Both the position numbers and the translations under genes were made by a program. Of a DNA stretch of 64,000 nucleotides, positions 54,205 to 62,885 are shown piece after piece. The stretch comes from Streptococcus parasanguinis (GTDB lineage: Bacteria; Bacillota; Bacilli; Lactobacillales; Streptococcaceae): assembly GCF_031582885.1 (NCBI RefSeq), contig NZ_CP133988.1:565501-629500 (forward strand), read 5' to 3'. A model generated the notes under the pieces. It worked only from the letters and a program-made list of their open reading frames with translations, ran no database searches and was not told the DNA's origin. Every line of letters begins with the position of its first letter. Position 1 is the first letter of the stretch.

Positions 54205-54315
54205 ACCTTTTATTTTAACACAAAATAGAAAAACAGGCGCAGGCCTGCGCTTGTTTTTTGGGGTTAGGAAGAATTTTAAGACCAAAAATAGTATAATAAA
54301 ACAAAGGAGGCTAGC

Positions 54316-54600
54316 ATGAACCAATCTTTGAAAGCGGCAGTCTATGGTTTGGCGGTAGCTGATGCATTAGGGGTTCCGTATGAATTTTTAACCCGAGGCA
54401 GTTTTAAAGCGATTGAGATGGTGGGCTATGGAAGCCAACAGTAACTGGCTGGAACTTGTTCAGATGATACTAGCCTTGTATTCGCGGCCTATGATTCTTT
54501 TTGGGAAAAAGGGAAGATTTCCTCTGCTATATGCAGGAGAGGTTTGAAATTTGCTTGTTAGAGGATGATTTTACAGCAAATGACTTGCTATTTTAAACTT
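54316..54600 (+). pseudogene. Decayed ADP-ribosylglycohydrolase (DraG family)
   Basis: From ATG 54316, after an AAAGGAGG ribosome site, the frame reads [19 protein letters not shown], the typical opening of DraG-type hydrolases. It meets TAA at 54442-54444 and continues in frame as LAGTCSDDTSLVFAAYDSFW (normal AGTWSDDTSL, metal-binding), then shifts frame to MQERFEICLLEDDFTANDL. After that it ends. The stop, the frame shift and the missing C-terminal two-thirds make it a dead gene. A TATAAT box still lies upstream. Confidence 0.8.
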
Positions 54601-54663
54601 GTAGGAGGACCATGCTTAATCTTTTTAGGTTATCATCTAAAACTCTACCTCGGTTACAAAACA

Positions 54664-54690
54664 AAAACGCAGAGACATCTTCTGCGTTTT
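54664..54690. terminator. Terminator of gshAB
   Basis: AAAACGCAGA (54664-54673) pairs with TCTGCGTTTT (54681-54690). Read on the minus strand it follows the gshAB stop within a few bases. Confidence 0.9.
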
Positions 54691-54696
54691 CTTACT

Positions 54697-56952
54697 TTAT
54701 AGGTCCATTTCTGGGAAAAGTTTAGCTAGTATTTTCGGAGTAATGCTTTGTCCCGGCCCCTCAGCACAATAGGTGTGCATATACATAGAAGGATTGAAGT
54801 TGAGCTCGATGCAGGTACAGTTGGGATTTTCCTTTGTGGAAATAGCAGAGCTGTCAGGGATGATGAGATCAACGCCACAGGCCCAGGCTCCCATAGCCTT
54901 TGCCATGTCCGCAGCGAGTTCCTTATAAGATGGGTGCATGCTGTCTGTGACATCAATCGAGTCTCCGCCAGTAGAAATGTTGGAATTGCGCCGCAAGTCA
55001 ACCTTGACTCCAGCAGGCAGGATATCATCTGGTCCATAGCCTTGCTGGTCCAGCATGAGCAGTTCAATGTCCCCCAGTTCAATGATTTCAAGCGGTGAAC
55101 GATGATCTCGGCCCCGCAGAGGATTGTCATTTTTGATGGCAATCAATTCTCTCACGGTATGCTGACCGTCTCCGACGACATTGGCCGCCACTCGCAAGAG
55201 GACTGCTTGGCATTGTCCGTCTAAGACAAAGAAGCGGTACTCCGTTCCAGCGATAAATTCCTCCACTAAGACGGCGACATCTTCTGAAAAAGCAATCTCC
55301 AGAGCCTTGTGATAAGCTTCCAGGCTAGCTGGCTCTTGGAAGATAGAGATGCCCAGTCCGAAGTTAGTTGACTTGGGTTTGACAACAATTTCTCGGTTCT
55401 TAATCAAAGGGTAGTAGGCCAGTCCCTTTTCTAGAGAAGAAAATTCTGCTCCAACCGGAACGGGAAAGTCAGCTGCTGCCAAAATCTTTTTGGTGACTGT
55501 TTTATTGGCCATGGCCAAAGGGATGACATAGTTATCCTTGGAGGTCATATTGCCGTTCTTGACATATTCTACATGACTACCATGCCAAAGCTTGAGAAAT
55601 TGGTCCTTTTCATCTAAAATTTCGACATTTAGCCCCTTTTGAATAGCATCAAAGAGTAGCATCTGGGTGGACAGTTCCATATTTTCGTAGCCTTTGAGGG
55701 CATAAGGAGCAGTCCAGGCATAGCGGTGGTATTCTTCTGCTTTTTCTAGACCAAAAGCTGTTAAGGAATCTTGCTGGATATGGGGCAGGAGCTGTCCTGA
55801 CAGTGTCAGCTGAGGATGTAAGAGAGCCTCTCTCATCTGGTCCAGCAAAGTTTGATAGTAAGTTGGCAGTTCAAAATGCTGGATGAGCTCTTCCATGGCT
55901 TGGAGAAGGGCTGAGCTGTCTGCCTCATCTGGCAGGGCAGTCAGCGGGTGGCTACAAGCAATTTTCTGGTTCAAATCATGGGCAGCTTTTAATACTGCAT
56001 CAACATTTTCTACATCATCTAGCCAGAGCAGGCCCAGTAAAAAGAGATGGACAGTATCTAAGGTCTCTTGGCTAATGCCCAAATGGTCAAAAGGATTGAG
56101 ATCGAAGCAGCGGAATTCCAGATAGGTGATACCCTGCTCCAGATAGGCGCGATTGTGCTTCTGTCCACGGAAGCGAACGGCTGAGTAAAATTCTTTTTCA
56201 GCACTGAGCTCGCCAGACTGAACGTAGTTTTCAATATCGGTTACATATTGCTCCAAAGAAGTGTAGGACACCTGAATATTCTCGTCATTGACATAGCCAT
56301 AGTCGCTGTTGCGAAAAGAGCGGATAGGCTGCGGGTATTCCTGACTGTAGAAGCCGGCTTCTGCCAGAGGAGCAGCACCGTAGAGATAGGTTAAGAGCCA
56401 TCGGAAACGCAGAAAGTTTCGAGCCAGTTTGAGATAGAGGTCATTTTTAAAGTCCTTGAGTAAATGATAGGAGCTGACTTGAAAGAGAGCAGCGACCAGA
56501 TCTTTCCCTAGCTCCATGTTGTAGTGGATGCCAGAGATGGCCTGTAGTTTTTTGCCATATTTTTTCGCTAAACCCTCTCGGTAGTGGCGTTCGTATTCGT
56601 TTTCCAGACGGGCGATGATAATATCTTCTTCAGTCAGCTGCGGTGGCATGGACAGAGGCCACAGGCATTCACTCTGGTCAATTGAGCGGCCTGCCACATC
56701 GCTGATAGCTCCCAGTAAGCGCCGCGCTTCCTTAGTAGAGTGAGCAATAGGTGTAATTAGTTCCAGTTGTTGTTCGCTGAAGTCTGTTTGGATGGTCGGG
56801 TGGAAATTGCGGGAACCAAGCTGACTCGGATGAGCAGTTTGAGCTAAGTGTCCATCAGTTGTCACTCGCAGATTTTCCCTCTCCAGACCAAAGGTCGCTT
56901 GGAGAATAGGGCTTGATGTATCCAGTTTCTGCAGTAATTGATTAATCGTCAT
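54697..56952 (-). CDS. gshAB: Bifunctional glutathione synthetase GshAB (GshF)
   Basis: The 751-residue protein fuses gamma-glutamate-cysteine ligase (about 1-480; FGLERENLRVTTDGHLAQT, QLELITP, SGIHYNMELG) to an ATP-grasp glutathione synthetase domain (about 490-751; VVKPKSTNFGLGISIF, VLVEEFIAGTEYRFFVLDG, ELNFNPSMYMH). It makes glutathione from Glu, Cys and Gly. S. pneumoniae lacks this gene, but S. agalactiae, S. mutans and some oral species have it. Its 3' flank contains the decayed DraG gene, so this may be an insertion or rearrangement site. Confidence 0.95.
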   Translation of the reverse strand: MTINQLLQKLDTSSPILQATFGLERENLRVTTDGHLAQTAHPSQLGSRNFHPTIQTDFSEQQLELITPIAHSTKEARRLLGAISDVAGRSIDQSECLWPLSMPPQLTEEDIIIARLENEYERHYREGLAKKYGKKLQAISGIHYNMELGKDLVAALFQVSSYHLLKDFKNDLYLKLARNFLRFRWLLTYLYGAAPLAEAGFYSQEYPQPIRSFRNSDYGYVNDENIQVSYTSLEQYVTDIENYVQSGELSAEKEFYSAVRFRGQKHNRAYLEQGITYLEFRCFDLNPFDHLGISQETLDTVHLFLLGLLWLDDVENVDAVLKAAHDLNQKIACSHPLTALPDEADSSALLQAMEELIQHFELPTYYQTLLDQMREALLHPQLTLSGQLLPHIQQDSLTAFGLEKAEEYHRYAWTAPYALKGYENMELSTQMLLFDAIQKGLNVEILDEKDQFLKLWHGSHVEYVKNGNMTSKDNYVIPLAMANKTVTKKILAAADFPVPVGAEFSSLEKGLAYYPLIKNREIVVKPKSTNFGLGISIFQEPASLEAYHKALEIAFSEDVAVLVEEFIAGTEYRFFVLDGQCQAVLLRVAANVVGDGQHTVRELIAIKNDNPLRGRDHRSPLEIIELGDIELLMLDQQGYGPDDILPAGVKVDLRRNSNISTGGDSIDVTDSMHPSYKELAADMAKAMGAWACGVDLIIPDSSAISTKENPNCTCIELNFNPSMYMHTYCAEGPGQSITPKILAKLFPEMDL

Positions 56953-57141
56953 CGTTTCACCGTCCTATGGTAGTTATTTTAGTCTATTACAAACGGAAAA
57001 AGAAAGCAAATTTCCGCTACGATTTTACAAAAATTCCGAACTTTTATTTTAAATTAAGTACTAAAATTCAGAAAATACATATTTTGTAAAAATGTAATTC
57101 GTCTACATAAGAGAAAAAACAAATGAAATGATGAACCCTCC

Positions 57142-58541
<1,400 letters not shown>

Positions 58542-58555
58542 GCAAATGAAGATAA

Positions 58556-58735
58556 GAGAGTGGGACAGAAATCGGTAATTCGTTAGAATTCGATTTCGTC
58601 GTCCCACCTCCGCACAGTTGAGTAGGGCTGTAAAAGCTGATGAAATCAGCGTAGTAGAGCCCACTCAACCACTGCGTCTTGCTCGACAATCCAAAGACAA
58701 TTGAGAGGCTAGGACTTTTGTCCCAGCCTCTTTTT
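58556..58735 (+). repeat. Modular intergenic repeat, copy 6
   Basis: Nearly identical to copies 4 and 5 but in the other orientation: AGAGAGTGGGACAGAAATCG, GAAATCG/CGATTTC, GTAGGGCTG, the core TCAACCACTGCGTC (58665-58678), and GAGGCTAGGAC/GTCCCAGCCTC followed by T. It is placed between purA and the next gene, so it likely terminates purA. Confidence 0.92.
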
Positions 58736-58755
58736 GAAAGCAGAAAGAGGAAAAA

Positions 58756-59400
58756 ATGTATCAAACGATTTTATTTGACCTAGACGGCACCTTGACCAAT
58801 TCAGAACTAGGGATTACCAACTCGGTGGCCTATGCCTTAGGAAAATATGGGATTCAAGTGCCAGACAAGAAAGCATTGAGAGTTTTCATCGGTCCGCCCT
58901 TGCAGGAGTCTTTTGAGCGCTTTTATGGATTTTCTAAGGAAGAATGTTTAAAGGCCATTGACTACTATCATGAGTATTTTTCCGAAAAAGGCCTTTATGA
59001 AAATGAGGTCTATCTAGGCGTTCCTGACTTGCTGGCTTCTCTCAAGCAGGCTGGCAAACAGTTGATTGTAGCTACGTCAAAGCCTGAAGAATTTTCCATT
59101 CAAATTCTCAAACACTTTGGTTTGTATGATTATTTTGACTTTGTCGCTGGTGCGACCATGGATAGAAAACGTAGTAAAAAAAGCGATGTTATCCAGTATG
59201 CCTTGGAGCAAAATGGGATTACAGATTTGGCGCATACCATCATGATTGGAGACAGGGAGCACGATGTGCTTGGCGCTCAAGCGCAAAAGCTTGATTCTAT
59301 CGGTGTCCTTTATGGCTTTGGAAGCAGGGAAGAATTGGAAGAAGCCGGCGCCACCTATATTGCTCAAGAAGTTGGCGAAATTGCAGCTTTTATAGGATAA
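58756..59400 (+). CDS. HAD-superfamily phosphatase, Gph/5'-nucleotidase type
   Basis: The 214-residue enzyme has HAD motif I ILFDLDGTLTNS (Asp nucleophile), motif II VATSKPEE, Lys motif III in KRSKKSDVI, and motif IV IGDREHDVLGA. A small cap follows motif I. Similarity suggests phosphoglycolate phosphatase or 5'-nucleotidase activity; the substrate is not determinable. Ribosome site AAGAGG is present. Confidence 0.88.
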   Translation: MYQTILFDLDGTLTNSELGITNSVAYALGKYGIQVPDKKALRVFIGPPLQESFERFYGFSKEECLKAIDYYHEYFSEKGLYENEVYLGVPDLLASLKQAGKQLIVATSKPEEFSIQILKHFGLYDYFDFVAGATMDRKRSKKSDVIQYALEQNGITDLAHTIMIGDREHDVLGAQAQKLDSIGVLYGFGSREELEEAGATYIAQEVGEIAAFIG

Positions 59401-59416
59401 CCTTTTCCAAAATATT

Positions 59417-59480
59417 AAAAGTTGGAACTTTTCTAATCTGCTGAATATTGCTTGATTTAATATTTCTATCGGTGTATGCT
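59417..59480 (+). promoter_or_regulatory. Promoter of the AT-rich radical-SAM remnant, with palindrome
   Basis: AAAAGTTGGAACTTTT (59417-59432) is a perfect 7-base-arm palindrome with a 2-base centre; it could be an operator or the weak terminator of the HAD gene. Then TTGATT (59452-59457), 17 bases, TATGCT (59475-59480) form a promoter ahead of a ribosome site AGAGGTGAT and the ATG at 59519. Confidence 0.55.
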
Positions 59481-59518
59481 TACTGTAGGTTAAGTCACAC
59501 AGATTAAGAGGTGATAAT

Positions 59519-59797
59519 ATGAATTTGTCACGATATATATTAAAATATAGTACTGATGATGGTACGTTGTATTTTAATACTAAAACCAATCATTCATTTT
59601 TTCTTACGAATGAATTGAATAGAGTAGTCGACAGCAATGATGTGATTAGGAAAGAGTTTCATGCTTATCTTGATAAAAATAAATATTTAAGTGAGGGTGA
59701 GTATGAGGTCGAAAAGTATCTATCTAAAATAAGCGATACAGATGCTGAATTATTGGAACTAACAATTTTGACACATGGAGATTGTAATTTTCGGTGA
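59519..59797 (+). pseudogene. N-terminal fragment of a radical-SAM/SPASM peptide maturase
   Basis: The 92-residue frame starts with a good ribosome site and reads MNLSRYILKYSTDDGTLYFN, then ends LELTILTHGDCNFR-stop. The end is the typical beginning of the radical-SAM cluster motif (CNFRC-x-x-C) of peptide-modifying maturases, with the stop (TGA) where the second Cys (TGT/TGC) should be. Sequence after the stop does not restore C-x-x-C in any frame, so everything from there on has been deleted, not merely one codon mutated. The N-terminal part matches the precursor-binding region of such enzymes. Non-functional as a maturase. Confidence 0.7.
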
Positions 59798-59805
59798 AGG
59801 TTAAA

Positions 59806-59877
59806 GTGAATAACAAATTCGATGACAAAATGAATGCTAAACCTAGAGTATTTAACTATAATTGTGATTGTAAATAA
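59806..59877 (+). CDS. Possible 23-residue Cys-x-Cys peptide (RiPP precursor or maturase remnant)
   Basis: A GTG at 59806, eight bases after GAAGG, opens a frame of 23 codons: MNNKFDDKMNAKPRV followed by FNYNCDCK and stop. The C-terminal NCDCK looks like a modifiable core, and it lies between a radical-SAM maturase fragment and an ABC exporter. Against this, the frame is short, uses GTG, and the piece could be the last bit of the deleted maturase's Cys-rich SPASM end. Its final codons overlap a hairpin (59860-59885). Confidence 0.4.
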   Translation: MNNKFDDKMNAKPRVFNYNCDCK

Positions 59878-59929
59878 TCACGATTTTAAATAAATTAGAG
59901 AAGAGGGTTGTGCTAGCCCTCTATTTTGA
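59860..59929 (+). terminator. Two hairpins before the ABC exporter gene
   Basis: AATTGTGATT (59860-59869) pairs with AATCACGATT (59876-59885), and AGAGGG (59902-59907) with CCCTCT (59917-59922) followed by ATTTT. The second is terminator-like and would reduce read-through from the remnant into the transporter. Confidence 0.6.
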
Positions 59930-59932
59930 TGG

Positions 59933-61519
59933 ATGATAATTATGAGAAATATTTATAAGTACATTGATAAGAAGTATCTTTTTCCTATTTTTTTAGGGCG
60001 TATTGTGAATAGTGGTTTGGTGTTGGCGCAACCTCTGATTTTAACGAAGGCCTTGAAGTTAGATCAAGACGGCCTTTCTTATGGAAAAATTCTCAATTTT
60101 GTTTTATTTGGTTTGTCTGTCTATCTTGTTATTTATAGTCTGATGCTGTTTTCAAACTATTCGCACAATATATTCCGAAGAGAAATCAACAAAAGTGTCC
60201 GTGCCCTTTTATTTAAGAAAGTCATATTGAATCCTAAATTTTCCAATGATGAAAAAGTTAGTCTGCTAACTCAAGATATGGAATATGTGGGCGATAATTA
60301 TTTGGAAAATATAAATGTTATGGTGAGTTGGGGATTTGTCGCCCTTGTTACAGCCATTTATATTGTTTCACAAAATTTTCTCTTAGGACTTATTTTTGTC
60401 ATTTTTACGATTATGAGACCTATTCCTCAGTTCATCATGAATCGTCGTTTACAAGATTCGGGAGACAGCTGGTCCAAGCTTAGAACGAAATTACATGGGC
60501 TTGTCTCGGATAGTATGCAAGGCAGCCAAACCTTACGGATTAATCAGGCCATGAGGCTGAATGAAGAGCGCGTGAATGACTTAAACGGAGAATATCAAAA
60601 AGCCATCCAAAGATTTTGTTTCACACATAATATTATTTTTTTCTTTAATGGATTTATGGTCTTTTTTAGTCAGGTTGTTCCTCTTGCTTTAGGCTTTTAT
60701 TTGAGTTTACAGGGAAATTCTATTTCTATTACAAGCCTCATCTCTATGTATGTTGCTGCGGGGATGCTGGTAGAACCGATCCAAACTCTGATGTACAGTG
60801 CAGCCAATCTCCAAGGTGCCTTGCCGACTGCGAACCGCCTGTTTAAGATTATCGAGGAAGAACCTGATTTCGAAGAGACAAAGGATCAATTTGTTGAAAA
60901 TCTCGAATCGTTGCGCTTAAATCATATTTCAAAAAGTTTTGCTGAACGTCAGCTTTTTTCTGATTTGACGGCGACGATTTCAGTAGGTCAGAAGGTCTTA
61001 ATCAAAGGACCGAGCGGGTCTGGAAAGACGACTCTTTTTCGCTTGATTTTAGGAGAAGAAGTATGTGATGAGGGTGACATTTTCGTTCAGTATGATGGAA
61101 ATCAAATAACGAGTCATTTCCAAGGGAATATCGGTTTAATTAGCCAGCATCCCTTCCTGTTTAACGATACTATCCGCTATAATCTAACTTTTGGTCAGTC
61201 TTTTCAGGACCATGAATTATTGGAGGTATTGGACCGAGTTGGCTTAATAGATGAATTTCAGGATATTTTGAATGTAGAAATTCATAATAATGGTGAAAAC
61301 ATTTCAGGAGGTCAGCGTGTCAGATTAGAGTTGGCTCGTTTTCTCTTACGCGAGAAGGATATTTTATTAGCGGACGAAGTGACATCAGCTTTGGACGAAA
61401 AAAATAGTCGTCTGGTTAGAGACCTAATCTTTTCTTTGCCGATCACGGTACTAGAAATAGCCCATCATATTGATGAAGAAGAGCGCTATGACCAAATCCT
61501 TGAGTTACGTAAAGGATGA
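59933..61519 (+). CDS. ABC exporter, fused membrane and ATPase domains
   Basis: The 528-residue protein has six membrane segments (residues 1-300) and an ATPase domain with Walker A GPSGSGKTTLFRL, signature NISGGQRVRLELAR and Walker B ILLADEVTSALDE. It has no N-terminal C39 peptidase, so it would not cleave a leader peptide. The frame looks intact. ATG 59933 or 59942 can start it; neither has a strong ribosome site. Adjacent to a broken peptide maturase, a peptide export or immunity function is the best inference. A minority possibility is a general multidrug exporter. Confidence 0.85.
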   Translation: MIIMRNIYKYIDKKYLFPIFLGRIVNSGLVLAQPLILTKALKLDQDGLSYGKILNFVLFGLSVYLVIYSLMLFSNYSHNIFRREINKSVRALLFKKVILNPKFSNDEKVSLLTQDMEYVGDNYLENINVMVSWGFVALVTAIYIVSQNFLLGLIFVIFTIMRPIPQFIMNRRLQDSGDSWSKLRTKLHGLVSDSMQGSQTLRINQAMRLNEERVNDLNGEYQKAIQRFCFTHNIIFFFNGFMVFFSQVVPLALGFYLSLQGNSISITSLISMYVAAGMLVEPIQTLMYSAANLQGALPTANRLFKIIEEEPDFEETKDQFVENLESLRLNHISKSFAERQLFSDLTATISVGQKVLIKGPSGSGKTTLFRLILGEEVCDEGDIFVQYDGNQITSHFQGNIGLISQHPFLFNDTIRYNLTFGQSFQDHELLEVLDRVGLIDEFQDILNVEIHNNGENISGGQRVRLELARFLLREKDILLADEVTSALDEKNSRLVRDLIFSLPITVLEIAHHIDEEERYDQILELRKG

Positions 61520-61738
61520 GCGATGCCACAATAGTTGGTTCTGCGACAAAGCGGATAGTAGTAAGCCAGCAATTTGTCAGATATTTTTGAGATTCTAAGT
61601 GGTGATATTTCCAAAATCATCAATACTCAGAGAACTTAAGCTTTATTTAAGATAGGCCAGCTATACTAGAAGCATAAACAAAGACCTCCTAACTTTGTTT
61701 AAACCTCCTAAACTTTTTCATAATAATCTCCCATAAGA
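61520..61738. other. Gene-free AT-rich stretch with remnant-like signals
   Basis: No credible gene. It contains AAACAAAG/CTTTGTTT (8-bp arms, loop of ACCTCCTAA). On the minus strand two AGGAGG ribosome-site-like sequences occur, each followed by an ATG or near it: one gives MKKFRRFKQS-stop, the other MLLV-stop. These look like decayed starts rather than genes. The plus-strand read-through after the ABC stop also has no conserved frame. Confidence 0.5.
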
Positions 61739-61762
61739 GTCGCCCAATCGGCGGCTTTTTTT
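61739..61762 (+). terminator. Terminator before tadA
   Basis: GTCGCC (61739-61744) pairs with GGCGGC (61750-61755) including one G-T pair, then seven T. It closes the transcript from the ABC exporter. Confidence 0.85.
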
Positions 61763-61790
61763 GTGAGTCGTAAGCTGCCTATGGTATAAT
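61761..61790 (+). promoter_or_regulatory. tadA promoter, which decides the tadA start
   Basis: TTGTGA (61761-61766), 18 bases, extended -10 TG-G-TATAAT (61782-61790). The upstream ATG at 61789 lies inside the -10, so it cannot be on the mRNA; translation must begin at 61822. Confidence 0.75.
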
Positions 61791-61821
61791 GAACAAAGAA
61801 ACTAAAAGGAAGAAGGAAGAG

Positions 61822-62331
61822 ATGGACTACACGATAGAGGAAAAAGCGATGTTTATGAGGGAAGCCCTGAAGGAGGCGGAGATTGCCCTCGCCAATGATG
61901 AAATACCGATTGGCTGTGTCTTGGTCAAGGATGGTCAGATTATCGGGCGTGGACATAATGCGCGTGAGGAGCTGCAGCGGGCGGTCATGCATGCGGAAAT
62001 CATGGCGATCGAGGAGGCCAATCAGCGTGAAAATAGCTGGCGCCTGCTGGATACGACGCTTTTTGTCACGATTGAGCCCTGTGTCATGTGTAGTGGTGCC
62101 ATTGGTCTAGCTCGGATTCCCCAGGTGATTTACGGGGCGACCAATCAGAAGTTCGGTGGAGCAGGTAGTCTCTACGACATTTTGGCAGATGAACGCCTCA
62201 ATCACCGAGTCGAAGTAGAAACAGGAATCTTGGAAGCAGAATGTGCAGCCATCATGCAGACCTTCTTCCGCCAAGGTCGAGAACGAAAAAAACAAGCCAA
62301 ACTCGCAGCCAAGGCCGAAACACAAGAATAA
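61822..62331 (+). CDS. tadA: tRNA-specific adenosine deaminase
   Basis: The 169-residue enzyme converts adenosine 34 to inosine in tRNA-Arg. The zinc site HAEIMAIEEA (His and catalytic Glu) and PCVMCSGAIGLARIPQVIYG (two Cys) are present. Start at 61822 (MDYTIEEKAMFM) with AAGGAAGA upstream. The basic tail RERKKQAKLAAKAE is normal for the family. Confidence 0.95.
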   Translation: MDYTIEEKAMFMREALKEAEIALANDEIPIGCVLVKDGQIIGRGHNAREELQRAVMHAEIMAIEEANQRENSWRLLDTTLFVTIEPCVMCSGAIGLARIPQVIYGATNQKFGGAGSLYDILADERLNHRVEVETGILEAECAAIMQTFFRQGRERKKQAKLAAKAETQE

Positions 62332-62342
62332 AAACCGGACCT

Positions 62343-62452
62343 TTGCAAATCGAACAAATTATGATATAATACCTATCGGAGCAACAGTTCTGCGTGAAGC
62401 GGGTCAGGGGAGGAATCCAGCAGCCCTAAGCGAAGTGAACTGTGTGCTCTTT
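62343..62452 (+). ncRNA. ffs: Signal recognition particle RNA (small bacterial type), with promoter
   Basis: Promoter TTGCAA (62343-62348), 16 bases, TG-A-TATAAT (62362-62370). The RNA runs from about 62377 to 62452. Outer arms GGAGCA-ACAGTTC and GAACTGTGTGCTC pair, and the apical domain has the Ffh-binding motif GGGTCAGGGGAGGAATCC-AGCAGCCC. The 3' T-run is short (TTTT), so termination may be partial and the transcript may extend. Confidence 0.92.
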
Positions 62453-62715
62453 TCTATTGCTCTTGATGCGTCAAGTCCAAGGGACGCAGACGAATCCTAG
62501 AGCAATGGATGCAGTTTTTCCCGCTAGGGAAAAAGCTGTAAACCTATGAATGCTCTTAACGAATCAAGCCTGTAAGGCGCAACCGAACTTAGAGATATTG
62601 ATCCTGAGGAGCGAAGCGACGTGAGGGCTATTGCTCACCAGAGTCATGTAGAAATGACTTTCATATCCAAAGAATAAAAGAGAAAAAATAGAGTTTCGTG
62701 TGAAGCTTCTTTTTT
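62453..62715 (+). ncRNA. Unassigned structured RNA region downstream of ffs
   Basis: No reading frame fits, yet hairpins are strung together: TTGCTCT/AGAGCAA enclosing TGCGTC/GACGCA; CAGTTTTTCCC-GCTA-GGGAAAAAGCTG; GCCT/AGGC; GTGAG/CTCAC; AGTCAT/ATGACT. A terminator-like GTTTC-GTGT-GAAGC with seven T ends it at about 62715. It may be a 3' extension of the ffs transcript or a separate RNA. It does not resemble RNase P, tmRNA or the T-box as I know them. Confidence 0.5.
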
Positions 62716-62801
62716 TGATTTTCTAGCCAAAAATAGTGCAAATATGCAAACGATTGCTATTGCGTCGTTGCTTGATTTGTGAAAATAAAAAAATTAGTAA
62801 A

Positions 62802-62857
62802 TGAAAACGTTTTACAGAATGGTTTCCCTTGATTAAATCCGTGTAAAGCGATATCAT
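62802..62857 (+). promoter_or_regulatory. pgi promoter with cre-like palindrome
   Basis: TTGATT (62829-62834), 17 bases, TATCAT (62852-62857). Upstream of the -35 is TGAAAACGTTTTACA (62802-62816), a near-palindrome like CcpA sites but with one extra base. Its position upstream of the promoter would fit activation of glycolysis genes by CcpA; unproven. Confidence 0.65.
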
Positions 62858-62885
62858 AGAGAAGAACAAAATTTGGAGGAATAAC

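Noticed and set aside
54615..54720. Short frame after GGAGG at the end of the DraG remnant
   Set aside because: It has a ribosome-like site but runs through the gshAB terminator into antisense gshAB; no resemblance to a protein family.
61789..61821. Upstream ATG for tadA
   Set aside because: It overlaps the -10 box, so it would not be transcribed.
62243..62500. Plus-strand frame over the tadA end and ffs
   Set aside because: It runs through the SRP RNA and has no start site; not a gene.
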